A stretch of 64,000 nucleotides of DNA from Actinomycetota bacterium (GCA_018268455.1 JAFDWM010000292.1:1-64000), one strand, 5' to 3'; numbered from the stretch's first letter, positions 1-9,125 are shown. Program-made: numbers and translations. Notes: generated by a model from the sequence alone, not told the origin.

Positions 1-1
1 C

Positions 2-772
2 CGTGCGAACGCGACGGATCCCTTCCTCTGCTACGTGCCGTTCAACGCGCCGCACTACCCGATGCACGCGCCGCGGGAGTACGTCGACCGCTTCCCGGAC
101 CTGCCCGACGATCGCCGCATCATGGCCGCGATGATCGCCGCCATGGACGACGGTGTGGGGCGGATCCTGGACGCGCTCGAGGAGGCTGGCATCGCCGACG
201 ACACGATCGTGTTCTTCTCCTCCGACAACGGACCCTCCACCGAGAGCCGCAACTGGCTCGACGGCGAGGAGATCGACTACCAGGGCGGATCCACCGGCGG
301 ACTGCGCGGCCACAAGGGCTCGCTGTTCGACGGAGGGATCCGGGTGCCCGCGATCATCTCCTGGCCCGGCACCCTGCCGCAGGGCGCGGAGTGGTCCGAG
401 CCGGGCGCGATGATGGACATCCTGCCGACCGTGCTCGAGGCGGCGGGCGCACCCGCCGCCTCGGATGCCGACGGCACGAGCGTGCTGACGGCACTGCGCA
501 CCCTGGAGCCGCTGCCGCACGAGCGCACCCTGTTCTGGGAGTACGGCCCGCAGCTGGCCGCGCGCCGCGGCCCCTGGAAGCTCACCGTCTCGGGCCGCGA
601 GCACCTGGGCGGTCCGTTCACGGCGGGCAGCGCGGTGCTGGCGAACCTCGACGCGGATCCGGCGGAGGCCGTGGACCTGTCGTCCGAGCATCCCGAGATC
701 GCGGCGGAGCTGCGCGCCGAGCTCGAGGACTGGGCGCGCAGCTTCGACTGGGATCCGTCCCCCTGGCTCTAG
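2..772 (+). CDS. Sulfatase, C-terminal part (5' end outside window)
   Basis: The frame is already open at base 2, so only the last 256 residues of a type I sulfatase are visible. Such enzymes hydrolyse sulfate esters, often on glycans. The visible part has the PFNAPHYPMHAP stretch, typical of the sulfatase core, and SSDNGPSTESRNW, which contains the metal-binding Asp-Asn of the family. A C-terminal subdomain ends at WDPSPWL. The formylglycine-forming Cys/Ser motif would lie upstream and cannot be checked. Internal ATGs near the start are not real starts because family homology continues ahead of them. The nearby alpha-mannosidase suggests a glycan-degradation context; the exact substrate is unknown. 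Confidence 0.9.
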   Translation, partial: RANATDPFLCYVPFNAPHYPMHAPREYVDRFPDLPDDRRIMAAMIAAMDDGVGRILDALEEAGIADDTIVFFSSDNGPSTESRNWLDGEEIDYQGGSTGGLRGHKGSLFDGGIRVPAIISWPGTLPQGAEWSEPGAMMDILPTVLEAAGAPAASDADGTSVLTALRTLEPLPHERTLFWEYGPQLAARRGPWKLTVSGREHLGGPFTAGSAVLANLDADPAEAVDLSSEHPEIAAELRAELEDWARSFDWDPSPWL

Positions 773-850
773 GCCAGGGGGAGCCGGCTGCCCCCGCGGG
801 CTGCCCGGGGTGCCCATCGCGTGCGGGACACGTCCGGATGCCGGCGGTTG

Positions 851-974
851 TGCAGGGAGCCCCCGTCAGTATGCAGGGCGAGCGGGCGCCACAGCCCGCG
901 GAAACCGCGGAATCACGGGCCGAGCGCGCAACGCGCGGCGCTCGCTCCCTGCAGAACGGCGGATGCTCCCTGCA
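851..974. repeat. Nested inverted repeat, core TGCAGGGAGC
   Basis: Two forward copies (TGCAGGGAGC at 851-860, a near copy at 872-883) are followed by two inverted copies (GCTCCCTGCA at 944-953 and 965-974). The 21-bp offset is the same in both arms. It lies between convergent genes and could act as a bidirectional terminator. Nothing else is seen in the 773-994 gap. Confidence 0.6.
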
Positions 975-994
975 GAACGACTCAGGATGTCGGG

Positions 995-1471
995 TCAGCC
1001 GCGCGCTTCGCGCTCGGCCTCCTTGGCCGCAACGATCTTGCGCAGGCCCGAGCTGGAGAACCGGTGGTCGCGGCTGTTGAAGTACAGCTCGATCCCCGCC
1101 TCCTCGCAGTAGGCGCGGCCGGTGAAGTCGCGGTCCGCGTACTCGTCGCCGACGATGCGCACGTCGAGCTTGAACGAGCGGAGGATGTCCTCGAGGTCCT
1201 GCTCCGTGGAGTACGGCACGATCTCGTCGACGTACTCGCAGCCACGCAGCTGGATGTAGCGCTCGACCACGGTCTGCGTGGGAGCGTTCTTCTCCGGCCG
1301 GTCCAGAGTGGGATCCATCTGCAGCCCGCAGATGAGGTAATCGCACTGGCGCTTGGCCTCGGCGAGCATCATGATGTGCCCGGCGTGCAGCAGGTCGAAC
1401 GTGGAGAACGTGATCCCCACCCGCGGTCCCGGGTTGTAGTCCTGGTGCTTCTTCACGGCGTCCGGCGTCAT
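995..1471 (-). CDS. Cytidylyltransferase-family nucleotidyltransferase (glycerol-3-phosphate cytidylyltransferase-like)
   Basis: This 158-residue protein has one small Rossmann-type nucleotidyltransferase domain. Residues 21-32 (TFSTFDLLHAGH) contain the HxGH nucleotide-binding signature (H29, H32), and RFSSSGLRKI near the C terminus matches the second active-site motif. The family transfers CMP or AMP to a phosphorylated alcohol or sugar, for example making CDP-glycerol for wall teichoic acid. The C-terminal half keeps RIVGDEYADRDFTGR, typical of TagD-like enzymes. The ATG follows GAAGGG. The gene is convergent with the sulfatase. The actual substrate cannot be told from sequence. Confidence 0.85.
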   Translation of the reverse strand: MTPDAVKKHQDYNPGPRVGITFSTFDLLHAGHIMMLAEAKRQCDYLICGLQMDPTLDRPEKNAPTQTVVERYIQLRGCEYVDEIVPYSTEQDLEDILRSFKLDVRIVGDEYADRDFTGRAYCEEAGIELYFNSRDHRFSSSGLRKIVAAKEAEREARG

Positions 1472-1606
1472 GCGAGTCCCTTCGTCGGCCTCCAGAACTC
1501 TATCGAATCCTCGGGATCGCGCTCTCGCAACGGCCTCAGAACAACGCCCGCGGCGCCAGGATGTCGCTGTGCGTCGCCATGACGTCGCGGGACGTCGTGT
1601 TCGGGC

Positions 1607-2629
1607 TCACCGTGCCGGCGTCGCCGTGCTCTCCCGGATCGTGAGCGTCGGGGCCGGCCCCTGCCGGGAGGGCAGCGGATCCGGCGCCTCGATCGAGTCG
1701 AGCAGGAAGGCCGCGGCCTGCTCGCCGAGCGCGAAGGTGTCACGGGTGAGGCAGGTGATCGACGGATGCACGAGCCCGGTGACGACGGAGTCGTCGAAGG
1801 ACGCGACGGACAGCGCCTGCGGCACGGCCACGCCCATCTCCTGCGCGACGCGAAGCCCGGCGATCGCCATGACGTCGTTGTCGTAGACGATGGCGCTCGG
1901 GCGCACGGCACGGCTCAGCAGGGTGCGGGTGGCAGCCGTGGCGGCGGCCGGAGAGAAGTCGGTGACGAGGGTCTCCCCCGTCACGTCGCGGCCGGCGAGC
2001 GCGGTCAGCACGTCACCGCGGATGCGCGTGTGCTGGAACTCCGCCGGCCCCGACACGTATGCGATCTCACGGTGCCCGAGCGCCGCCAGGTAGTCGAACA
2101 GCACGTGCGCGACGGCCTCGTCGTCGAGCCAGATGGCGGGCGGATCCCCTGCGCTGTCACTGCTTCCGATCACGACCGCCGGCAGGGCGAGCTCGGGAAG
2201 GAGCATCAGACGGGGGTCGTCGTCGCGCGGGTCGATCACGATCACACCGTCGACCTGGTTCGCGCTGCGCCAGCGCCGGTAGGTCGCCATCTCCTCCTCG
2301 ATCGAGGAGACCACCACCAGCTGCAGCGCGACACCGTGCTGGGCCAGCGCCGACTGCACGCCGGCGATGAGGTCGGTGAAGAACGCCTCCGTGCCGAGGG
2401 TGCGCGCCGGGCGGTTCACCGCGAAGCCGACGACGCCGGCGCGGGATCCGACCAGCGCGCGGGCCGCAGAGCTCGGCTGCCACTGATACTGCTCGGCGAT
2501 GCTGAGGATCCGCTGCCGGGTCTGCTCGCTGACGCCGGGGCGGCCGTTCAGCGCGAAGGACACGGCCCCGGGCGACACTCCGGCGAGCCGGGCGATATCG
2601 CCGATGGTGATGCGCTTCGCCTGTGACAT
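1607..2629 (-). CDS. LacI-family transcriptional regulator
   Basis: This 340-residue repressor has an N-terminal HTH (TIGDIARLAGVSPGAVSFALNG, about residues 8-29), a hinge helix near residue 55 (PSSAARALVG) and a periplasmic-binding-protein-like effector domain. It lies divergent from the GH38 alpha-mannosidase, so a mannoside or related sugar is a plausible effector (inference). TACGGT sits at 2636-2641, exactly 6 nt before the ATG, so the mRNA is probably leaderless. A LacI-type operator at 2642-2655 directly abuts this -10 element, which implies autorepression. Confidence 0.93.
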   Translation of the reverse strand: MSQAKRITIGDIARLAGVSPGAVSFALNGRPGVSEQTRQRILSIAEQYQWQPSSAARALVGSRAGVVGFAVNRPARTLGTEAFFTDLIAGVQSALAQHGVALQLVVVSSIEEEMATYRRWRSANQVDGVIVIDPRDDDPRLMLLPELALPAVVIGSSDSAGDPPAIWLDDEAVAHVLFDYLAALGHREIAYVSGPAEFQHTRIRGDVLTALAGRDVTGETLVTDFSPAAATAATRTLLSRAVRPSAIVYDNDVMAIAGLRVAQEMGVAVPQALSVASFDDSVVTGLVHPSITCLTRDTFALGEQAAAFLLDSIEAPDPLPSRQGPAPTLTIRESTATPAR

Positions 2630-2641
2630 AGACTCACCGTA

Positions 2642-2655
2642 CTAGATCGTTTTAG
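2642..2655. promoter_or_regulatory. Predicted LacI-family operator
   Basis: CTAGATCGTTTTAG is a 14-bp imperfect palindrome (10 of 14 positions symmetric) with the central CG usual for LacI-family operators. It sits between the divergent regulator and mannosidase genes, next to the regulator -10 (TACGGT, 2636-2641). Binding here could control both genes. Confidence 0.6.
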
Positions 2656-2717
2656 TTGACCCCGGGGGATTCGATACCCCAGGCGTTCCCACATTCTCGC
2701 ACCGCGAAGGAGCACCC

Positions 2718-5700
2718 GTGCACGAAGAGACATCGCTGACCGTCGGCCGCGTCACCCGCGTGCTCGCCGAGCGCGTCCGCCCCGCCGTCCATTCCGCCCG
2801 CATCCCGCTGGAGATCGCCGCGCACCAGCTGCCGGGCGAGCCGATCCCGGCAGCAGAGGGCCTGGCGCTCGAGTACGCGCCGTTCGCCGCCGGGCAGCAG
2901 TGGGGTCCGGCCTGGGGCACCACGTGGTTCCGCGTCCGCGGCACCGTGCCGGCCGAGTGGGCCGGCAAGCGCGTCGAGGCGCTCGTCGACCTCGGCTTCG
3001 ACATCAACATGACCGGCTTCCAGTGCGAGGCGCTGGCCTACCGGGCCGGCGCCGACGGCAAGCCGATCCCGGTGAAGAGCCTCAACCCGCGCAACCAGTG
3101 GCTGCCGATCACCGAGCGGGCCGAGGGTGAGGAGGCGGTCGAACTGTTCCTCGAGGGCGCCGCCAACCCGGTGCTGCTGGACTACCACCCCTTCCTGCCG
3201 ACGCAGGAGGGCGACATCCTCACCTCCTCGCCGGATCCGCTCTACCGCGTGCGGCACATGGACCTCGCGGTGTTCGAGACCGAGGTGTTCGAGCTCTCCC
3301 TCGACCTCGAGGTGCTGCTCGAGCTGCAGGCGGAGCTGGATGAGACCAGCCCGCGGCGGATGCGGATCCTGCAGGCCCTCGACGACGCGCTCGACGTGCT
3401 CGACCTGCAGCGCATCGTCGCCACGGCGCCCGTCGCCCGTGCGCGGCTGGCCGACGTGCTGGCCGCGCCCGCCGACGCGAGCGCGCACCGCATCGCCGCG
3501 ATCGGGCACGCGCACATCGACTCGGCGTGGCTGTGGCCGCTGCGCGAGACCGTGCGCAAGGTGGCGCGCACGACGTCGTCGATGACTACACTGCTCGAGG
3601 AGCAGCCGAAGTTCCGGTACGGCATGTCCAGCGCGCAGCAGTACGCCTGGATGAAGGAGCACCGTCCCGAGGTCTACGCCCGGATCAAGACCGCGGTCGC
3701 CGAGGGTCGCTTCCTGCCGCTGGGCGGCATGTGGGTCGAGTCCGACACGGTGATGCCGACCGGCGAGTCGCTCGTGCGCCAGTTCTCGCACGGCCAGCGC
3801 TTCTTCGAGCGCGAGTTCGGGATCCGTTCGAAGGGCGTGTGGCTGCCCGACAGCTTCGGCTACTCCCCCGCCCTGCCGCAGCTCATGCGACGGGCCGGCT
3901 TCGAGTGGTTCTTCACGCAGAAGATCTCGTGGAACCAGCGCAACGTGTTCCCGCACCACAGCTTCGACTGGGAGGGCATCGACGGATCGCGGATCTTCAC
4001 GCACTTCCCGCCGATGGACACCTACAACTCCCAGTTGAGCGGCATGGAGGTGGCCAAGGCCTCCCGCCAGTTCAAGGAGAACCGGGTCGCCACCCGCTCG
4101 ATCGCCCCGGTCGGCTGGGGCGACGGCGGCGGCGGCACGACTCGCGAGATGACCGGCAAGGCCTCACGCCTGACGGACCTCGAAGGCAGCGCGAAGGTCG
4201 AGTGGATCCACCCCGACGAGTTCTTCGACGCCGCCAAGGCGGAGCTGCCGGATCCGGCCGTCTGGGTCGGCGAGCTGTACCTCGATCTGCACCGCGGCAC
4301 GCTCACCAGCCAGCACGCCACGAAGGCGCTGCACCGCTGGGCCGAGCAGGCGCTCATCGAGGCGGAGCTGTGGACCTCGACCGCGGCCGTGCGGCTCGGT
4401 GCGGCGTACCCGCACGATGAGCTGGACCGGCTGTGGCAGACCGTGCTGCTGCACGAGTTCCACGACATCCTGCCCGGCACGTCCATCGCGTGGGTGCACC
4501 GCGAGGCTTTCTCGGTGCTCTCCGGCGTGCTCGACGAGGCCCGCGCGCTGTCGGAGGCGGCGCGCGCCGCCCTCGCCGGCTCGGGAGACCTCGAACTCGT
4601 CTTCACCCCGTCCTCGGTCGATGTCGGATCCGCTGCGCGCGCGCTCGGCGCGAGCGTCTCCTTCGCTCCGGCGGCCGGATCCGTCTCCCTCGCCGAGACC
4701 GCCTCCGGCTTCCGCCTGGAGAACGACCTCGTCACCGTCGTGATCTCGCCGGAGGGCCTCATCGTCTCCGCGGTCGACAAGGCGTCGGGTCGCGAGACGA
4801 TCCCGGCGGGCACGCCCGCGAACCTGTTCCAGCTGCACCAGGACTTCCCCAACATGTGGGACGCGTGGGACATCGACAAGTACTACCGCAACCGCGTGGA
4901 GGATCTGACCGCGGTGTCGTCGATCTCGGCGTCGGTCGAGGACGGCGTGGCGACGATCGTGATCGAACGGCCGTTCTCGGAGTCCTCGCTGCGGCAGACG
5001 ATCACGCTGCGTCCGGGATCCCGCACGGTGCTGCTGCGCAACGAGATCGACTGGCACGAGACCGAGAAGCTGCTCAAGCTGGCGTTCCCGCTGGACGTGT
5101 TCGCCCGCGAGACGTCGGCGGAGACGCAGTTCGGCTTCCAGCGCCGGGTCACTCACGTGAACACGAGCTGGGAGGCCGCGAAGTTCGAGACGTCCATGCA
5201 CCGCTTCGTGCTGGTGCAGGAGGACGGCGGCTTCGGCGCCGCACTCGTGAACGACTCGATCTACGGCTTCGACACGTCCCGCGACGTGGACGGCGACGAC
5301 GTCACCACGACCGTGCGCCTGTCGCTGCTGCGCGCCCCGCGCTTCCCCGACCCCGACACCGACCACGGCCGGCACGAGATCCAGGTGGGTCTGGTGATCG
5401 GCGCCGACGCCGCGATCGCGACGGCCGAGGGCATCGCACTGAACGCTCCGGCGACGGTGGTGCGCGGGGCGAACGAGGTCGAGCCGCTGGTGGCAGTGAC
5501 CGGCGAGGGCATCGTCGTGTCGAGCGTGAAGCTCGCCGACGACCGCTCCGGCGACGTGATCGTGCGCGTGTACGAGGCGCTCGGCCGCCGCGCGACCGGA
5601 TCGCTGTCGGTCGGCTTCGAACACAGGGGGATCCGCGAGGTGTCGCTCATCGAGGACGAGCTGGAGGATCCGCGCACCGGCGAGTCGCTGTCGCTGCGCC

Positions 5701-5738
5701 CGTTCGAGGTGCGCACCCTGCGCATCGCCCGGGGCTGA
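2718..5738 (+). CDS. Alpha-mannosidase, glycoside hydrolase family 38
   Basis: This 1006-residue enzyme hydrolyses terminal alpha-mannosides. Metal ligands lie in GHAHIDSAWLWP (H264, H266, D268), and the nucleophile Asp is D378 in WLPDSFGYSP; both are hallmarks of GH38. The middle helical domain and the long beta-sandwich C-terminal region follow in the usual order, and the length is normal for bacterial members. There is no signal peptide, so it probably acts in the cytoplasm on imported oligosaccharides. The GTG start is preceded by GAAGGAG. It is divergent from, and probably regulated by, the LacI protein. Confidence 0.95.
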   Translation: MHEETSLTVGRVTRVLAERVRPAVHSARIPLEIAAHQLPGEPIPAAEGLALEYAPFAAGQQWGPAWGTTWFRVRGTVPAEWAGKRVEALVDLGFDINMTGFQCEALAYRAGADGKPIPVKSLNPRNQWLPITERAEGEEAVELFLEGAANPVLLDYHPFLPTQEGDILTSSPDPLYRVRHMDLAVFETEVFELSLDLEVLLELQAELDETSPRRMRILQALDDALDVLDLQRIVATAPVARARLADVLAAPADASAHRIAAIGHAHIDSAWLWPLRETVRKVARTTSSMTTLLEEQPKFRYGMSSAQQYAWMKEHRPEVYARIKTAVAEGRFLPLGGMWVESDTVMPTGESLVRQFSHGQRFFEREFGIRSKGVWLPDSFGYSPALPQLMRRAGFEWFFTQKISWNQRNVFPHHSFDWEGIDGSRIFTHFPPMDTYNSQLSGMEVAKASRQFKENRVATRSIAPVGWGDGGGGTTREMTGKASRLTDLEGSAKVEWIHPDEFFDAAKAELPDPAVWVGELYLDLHRGTLTSQHATKALHRWAEQALIEAELWTSTAAVRLGAAYPHDELDRLWQTVLLHEFHDILPGTSIAWVHREAFSVLSGVLDEARALSEAARAALAGSGDLELVFTPSSVDVGSAARALGASVSFAPAAGSVSLAETASGFRLENDLVTVVISPEGLIVSAVDKASGRETIPAGTPANLFQLHQDFPNMWDAWDIDKYYRNRVEDLTAVSSISASVEDGVATIVIERPFSESSLRQTITLRPGSRTVLLRNEIDWHETEKLLKLAFPLDVFARETSAETQFGFQRRVTHVNTSWEAAKFETSMHRFVLVQEDGGFGAALVNDSIYGFDTSRDVDGDDVTTTVRLSLLRAPRFPDPDTDHGRHEIQVGLVIGADAAIATAEGIALNAPATVVRGANEVEPLVAVTGEGIVVSSVKLADDRSGDVIVRVYEALGRRATGSLSVGFEHRGIREVSLIEDELEDPRTGESLSLRPFEVRTLRIARG

Positions 5739-5775
5739 TCCCGCGCATAGCCCGGGCCTGACGGCCCACCACCTC

Positions 5776-5838
5776 CGTTCCCGTCGCGAAAAGTGTCGCT
5801 CTGATCCGTTCAGAGCGACACTTTTTGCGACGGGAACG
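5776..5838. repeat. Palindromic element, family A copy 1 (possible terminator)
   Basis: This is a 28-bp inverted repeat around a 7-nt loop, with one central mismatch per arm. It begins CGTTCCCGTCGC and ends GCGACGGGAACG. GTCGC cores lie at 5783 and 5795, with mirror copies at 5815 and 5827. It sits between convergent genes (mannosidase and luxS). Related copies occur at 38889-39096 and 47785-47849. Confidence 0.75.
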
Positions 5839-5938
5839 CAAGTGGGCCCCGGACGCGGGCCCAGAGGCGGGCCCCCGGACGCCGGCTCCCCAGACGCGGG
5901 GGCTGCGGGGAAGCCCGCTCGATGCGTGCGGCGCCGGC

Positions 5939-6412
5939 TCAGACCAGGACGCGGGTGAACGCGTCGCGGCTGATGCCCTGCTCCAGGATCCGAGCCGCCC
6001 ACTCGCGAGCGCCGTGCAGGCTGTGGTCGCGGTAGTTGCCGCACTCGATCGCGCTGACGCCGGGCACGTCACTCCACTCGGCCTTCTCGGCGATGAAGCG
6101 CAGGCTGTCGGTGATCGCCTCGACGAGCGCCGGCACCTCGGGGCGTCCCCAGGTGATCAGGTGGAAGCCGGTGCGGCAGCCGAACGGCGAGATGTCGATG
6201 ACGCCGTCGACGCGGTCGCGCAGCAGCGAGGCGAGGGTGTGCTCGATCGTGTGCAGGGCGGCGGTCGGGATCTCGCCCTCGTTCGGCTGCACGAAGCGCA
6301 CATCGAAGTTGGAGATCTCGTCGCCGCGCGGGCCCTGCTCGACGCCGATGAGGCGCACGTACGGCGCCTTGACGGCGGTGTGGTCCAGGGTGAAGCTCTC
6401 GACCTCAGCCAT
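5939..6412 (-). CDS. luxS: S-ribosylhomocysteine lyase LuxS
   Basis: LuxS cleaves S-ribosylhomocysteine to homocysteine and the AI-2 precursor DPD, completing the activated-methyl cycle. The 157-residue length is normal. The metal site is complete: HTIEH (H54, E57, H58) and C124 in [11 protein letters not shown]. The catalytic FGCRTGFH Cys is C79. I chose the ATG at 6412 ([11 protein letters not shown]) because GAAGGAG lies just upstream and family homology starts here. No pfs/MTAN gene is adjacent. Whether AI-2 is used for signalling cannot be inferred. Confidence 0.97.
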   Translation of the reverse strand: MAEVESFTLDHTAVKAPYVRLIGVEQGPRGDEISNFDVRFVQPNEGEIPTAALHTIEHTLASLLRDRVDGVIDISPFGCRTGFHLITWGRPEVPALVEAITDSLRFIAEKAEWSDVPGVSAIECGNYRDHSLHGAREWAARILEQGISRDAFTRVLV

Positions 6413-6549
6413 GGCGGATCTCCTTCGGGTGACGGACGGGTGACGGGAAGATCGGGCCGGATCCGACCCGGATCCGAGGCTACCCCGCCCGCCTCGGACG
6501 AGGGCCGCCGCCCGCAACACGATGACGGATCCGGATCCTCACCCGGGGA

Positions 6550-7365
6550 TCAGCGCCCGTAGCGGGCCACGATCTCCTCGGTGAGTGCAGGCCAGATGCG
6601 CTTGTGGTCCTCTCCGAACGGGATGCCGGACAGGAACGCGGCGGCGAGATCCTGCGAGCGGTCGACGAACAGGAAGCTGCCGAGCGCACCGAAGTGGCCG
6701 GCGGTCTCCGGCGGCAGGGTGTCGCTCATCCAGTGCGGCGACTTGGAGTCCTTGAGCTCGAAGCCGAGGCCCCACTGATTGTCGGGGTAGGCGCCGTAGC
6801 CGGGGACGACCCCGCGCAGCCCGGGGTGCGAGACGGTGAGCGCGAGGTCGCGCAGCGCGGCGGGGATGAGCGTGGGACGCAGCACTTCGCGACCGAAGAT
6901 CAGCAGGTCCTCGATCGAGGCGGATGCCCCGGCAGACGGGCGCCCGGTCACGTCGGTGCGCTCCATGCCGAGCGGCAGGGTGACCTCGCGCAGCATCCAG
7001 TCCGCGAAGTCCATGCCGACGGCGTCGGCGACGTGCGCGGCGAGCGCGTCGAATCCGGCGTTCGAGTAGATGCGGCGCTGGCCCGGCGCCTTCTGCGGCT
7101 CTGACCCCTCCATCGGCAGTCCGCTGGTGTGATCCAGCAGGTTCAGCACGGTCGCTCCCGCGGGTCCGGCCGGCTCGTCCAGATCCACCAGCCCGCGCTC
7201 GATCGCGACGAAGACGCCCCACGCGGTGAGCGGCTTGGTCACCGAGGCGAGCGGCAGGACGGCCCGCGGATCCCCCTGCACGGCGAAGGTCTGCTCCGGG
7301 CCGGTGACGCCGACGAGCGCCGTGTGCGGGAAGCCGTCGGTCGCGGCGAAGGTCGTCGTTTCCAC
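6550..7365 (-). CDS. Beta-lactamase-fold serine hydrolase (class C/esterase type)
   Basis: This 271-residue protein has the penicillin-binding-protein/beta-lactamase fold. S41-V-T-K44 is the nucleophile motif, Y100-S-N is the second motif, and HFGAL near residue 230 resembles the HxG third motif. No signal peptide is visible, so a cytoplasmic esterase or peptidase role is more likely than antibiotic resistance. The start is GTG. The 6 bases before it are GGATCC, preceded by GACGAT, which resembles the leaderless pattern of other genes here with a poor -10. The substrate is unknown. Confidence 0.85.
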   Translation of the reverse strand: METTTFAATDGFPHTALVGVTGPEQTFAVQGDPRAVLPLASVTKPLTAWGVFVAIERGLVDLDEPAGPAGATVLNLLDHTSGLPMEGSEPQKAPGQRRIYSNAGFDALAAHVADAVGMDFADWMLREVTLPLGMERTDVTGRPSAGASASIEDLLIFGREVLRPTLIPAALRDLALTVSHPGLRGVVPGYGAYPDNQWGLGFELKDSKSPHWMSDTLPPETAGHFGALGSFLFVDRSQDLAAAFLSGIPFGEDHKRIWPALTEEIVARYGR

Positions 7366-7400
7366 GGATCCATCGTCCCACGGGCGCGAATCGGATCCGG

Positions 7401-7427
7401 TGTCACATCTCTGCGCCGGGAGGTGTC
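7401..7427 (+). promoter_or_regulatory. Predicted ECF41-type promoter
   Basis: TGTCACA (7401-7407), a 16-bp spacer and TGTC (7424-7427) match the published ECF41 promoter form TGTCACA-N16-CGTC with one mismatch in the -10. It lies upstream of the AhpD-like gene that is co-transcribed with an ECF41 sigma gene. The predicted transcript start, a few bases past 7430, excludes the ATG at 7431 as a start codon. Confidence 0.7.
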
Positions 7428-7472
7428 TGCATGTTCGAAGGCACGAGAAGCGTGCCGCAGAAGGAGCAGATC

Positions 7473-8069
7473 ATGACGAACGCGAGCAGGATCCCCGCCG
7501 TCCCCGTGACCGGAGTCTTCGCCGCCATCGTGAAGAGCGTGGCACGGCGCAAGCTCGGCATCGTGCCCGACTCGATCGGGGTGCTGTGGCAGCACCGGCC
7601 GGTGATGATGGACATGATGAAGTTCGGCGGGAAGACCGAGAAGTGGCCGGAGCTCGACCAGAACCTCTCCACGCTCGCCACCATGGCGGCGGCGTCGACG
7701 GTCGGCTGCAGCTTCTGTCTCGACATGCACTACTTCCTCGCCCACGACCGCGGTCTCGACGAGGCCAAGGCGCGCGAGGTTCCGATCTGGCGCGAGTCCA
7801 CGCGGTTCACTCCCCGCGAGCGCCTCGTGATGGAGTACGCCGAGGCGATGAGTCAGACCCCGCCCGTCGTCACCGACGAGCTCTCCGATCGGCTGCTCGC
7901 CGAGATCGGCGCCCCGGCGCTCATCGAGCTGGCCGCGAAGGTCGGCTACCTCAACGCGACCGCCCGCTCGAACATCGCCCTCGGGATCCACGCCGACGGC
8001 TTCGCGGACGCATGCGGCCTCGCGCCGCTGGCCACCGCGGCGCCGGCGGGCGTAGCGTCGCAGGCATGA
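7473..8069 (+). CDS. Carboxymuconolactone decarboxylase/AhpD-family protein
   Basis: This 198-residue AhpD-like helical protein has C79-S-F-C82 and H86 in GCSFCLDMHYF, the redox CxxC-x3-H arrangement of AhpD-type alkylhydroperoxidases. A thiol-peroxidase or related redox role is likely. I chose the ATG at 7473 because AAGGAG precedes it by 6 nt and the predicted promoter excludes the upstream ATG at 7431. Its stop overlaps the ATG of the ECF41 sigma gene (ATGA). This pairing is the classic genomic context of ECF41 sigma factors, which usually control the enzyme next to them. Confidence 0.9.
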   Translation: MTNASRIPAVPVTGVFAAIVKSVARRKLGIVPDSIGVLWQHRPVMMDMMKFGGKTEKWPELDQNLSTLATMAAASTVGCSFCLDMHYFLAHDRGLDEAKAREVPIWRESTRFTPRERLVMEYAEAMSQTPPVVTDELSDRLLAEIGAPALIELAAKVGYLNATARSNIALGIHADGFADACGLAPLATAAPAGVASQA

Positions 8070-8962
8070 CCGGCCAGACCGGAGCGGGTGCCGAGGATCC
8101 GTTCACGACCCATCGCGGCCTGCTGTTCACGGTCGCCTACGAGATCCTCGGATCCGCCGCCGACGCGGAGGACGTCCTGCAGGAGTCGTGGCTGCGGTGG
8201 GACGCGGTCGATCAGGGCGGGGTGCAGGATCCGCGTGCGTATCTCGTGCGGATCGTCACCCGGCAGTCGCTGAACGTGCTGCGCGCCGCCTCGCGCCGAC
8301 GCGAGGAGTACGTCGGGCCGTGGCTGCCGGAGCCGCTGCTGACCACCCCGGATGTGGCCGACGATGTGGTGCTCGCGGAGAGCGTGTCGGTCGCGATGAT
8401 GACCGTGCTCGAGACGCTGGGCCCGACCGAGCGTGCGGTGTTCGTGCTGCGCGAGGTGTTCGATGTGCCGTTCGACGAGATCGCCGAGGCGGTCGGGAAG
8501 ACGTCCGCGGCCGTGCGGCAGATCGCGCATCGCGCGCGGGACCACGTGGCCGCGCGGCGCCCGCGGGTGGAGGTGGAAGCCTCCGAGCACGACCGCGTCG
8601 TGCGCCGGTTCGTCGCCGCGCTCGACACGGGAGATGTGCAGTCGCTCATGGACGTGCTCGCCCCCGACGTCGTGTCGGTGACCGACAGCGGCGGCCTGGT
8701 GCGCAGCGCCGCACGGCGACCGCTGCTCGGCGCGGAGCGGGTCGTGGCGTTCCTGCAGGGCACGATCGCGAAGCTCGACACGACGTATGCGGTGACCACG
8801 ATGCGCGTGAACGGCATGCTCGGCGCGCGCATCGAGGTCGCGGGGCACCTGATGGCCGCGGTGAGCTTCACCGTCGAGGACGGCCGGATCACCCGGGTCT
8901 TCTCCGTCGCGAATCCGGGCAAGCTCTCCCGGCTGGATGCGGAGGCACCGCTCGCCCGCTGA
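8066..8962 (+). CDS. ECF41-group RNA polymerase sigma factor (SigJ-like)
   Basis: This 298-residue protein has sigma region 2 (residues 10-75), a linker with WLPEP (86-90), region 4 (about 105-165) and a SnoaL-like C-terminal extension. The WLPEP linker, the TDSGGLVRSAARRP segment and the near-C-terminal VANPGKL correspond to conserved ECF41 motifs (WLPEP, DGGGK, NPDKL). In this group the extension replaces an anti-sigma factor and tunes activity. The ATG overlaps the preceding stop by 4 nt. A TAGCGT hexamer also lies 7 nt before the ATG, so a second leaderless transcript is possible. Confidence 0.93.
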   Translation: MTGQTGAGAEDPFTTHRGLLFTVAYEILGSAADAEDVLQESWLRWDAVDQGGVQDPRAYLVRIVTRQSLNVLRAASRRREEYVGPWLPEPLLTTPDVADDVVLAESVSVAMMTVLETLGPTERAVFVLREVFDVPFDEIAEAVGKTSAAVRQIAHRARDHVAARRPRVEVEASEHDRVVRRFVAALDTGDVQSLMDVLAPDVVSVTDSGGLVRSAARRPLLGAERVVAFLQGTIAKLDTTYAVTTMRVNGMLGARIEVAGHLMAAVSFTVEDGRITRVFSVANPGKLSRLDAEAPLAR

Positions 8963-9125
8963 CCCCGCCACAGCGCGAGGCCGGCTCCCGGCGACCATCC
9001 GGCGCGTCGCATTCCTTGCACAAGGTGAAGGATCCGCAGTTCTTTCAGGCCGGATCGGCGGTAAGCGGGCCCGAATGTCTTCGAGACTGGATCCAAGCCC
9101 CCCCTTTTCTACAAGGAGAATCTCC

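Noticed and set aside
2652..6044. Very long antisense open frames opposite the mannosidase gene and similar frames opposite glcB, clpB and glyS
   Set aside because: They are shadows of GC-rich codon use, rich in Arg, His and Gly, with no homology or ribosome sites.
7431..7472. Upstream ATG of the AhpD-like gene
   Set aside because: It lies at or before the predicted ECF41 transcript start and lacks a ribosome site, while the ATG at 7473 has AAGGAG.
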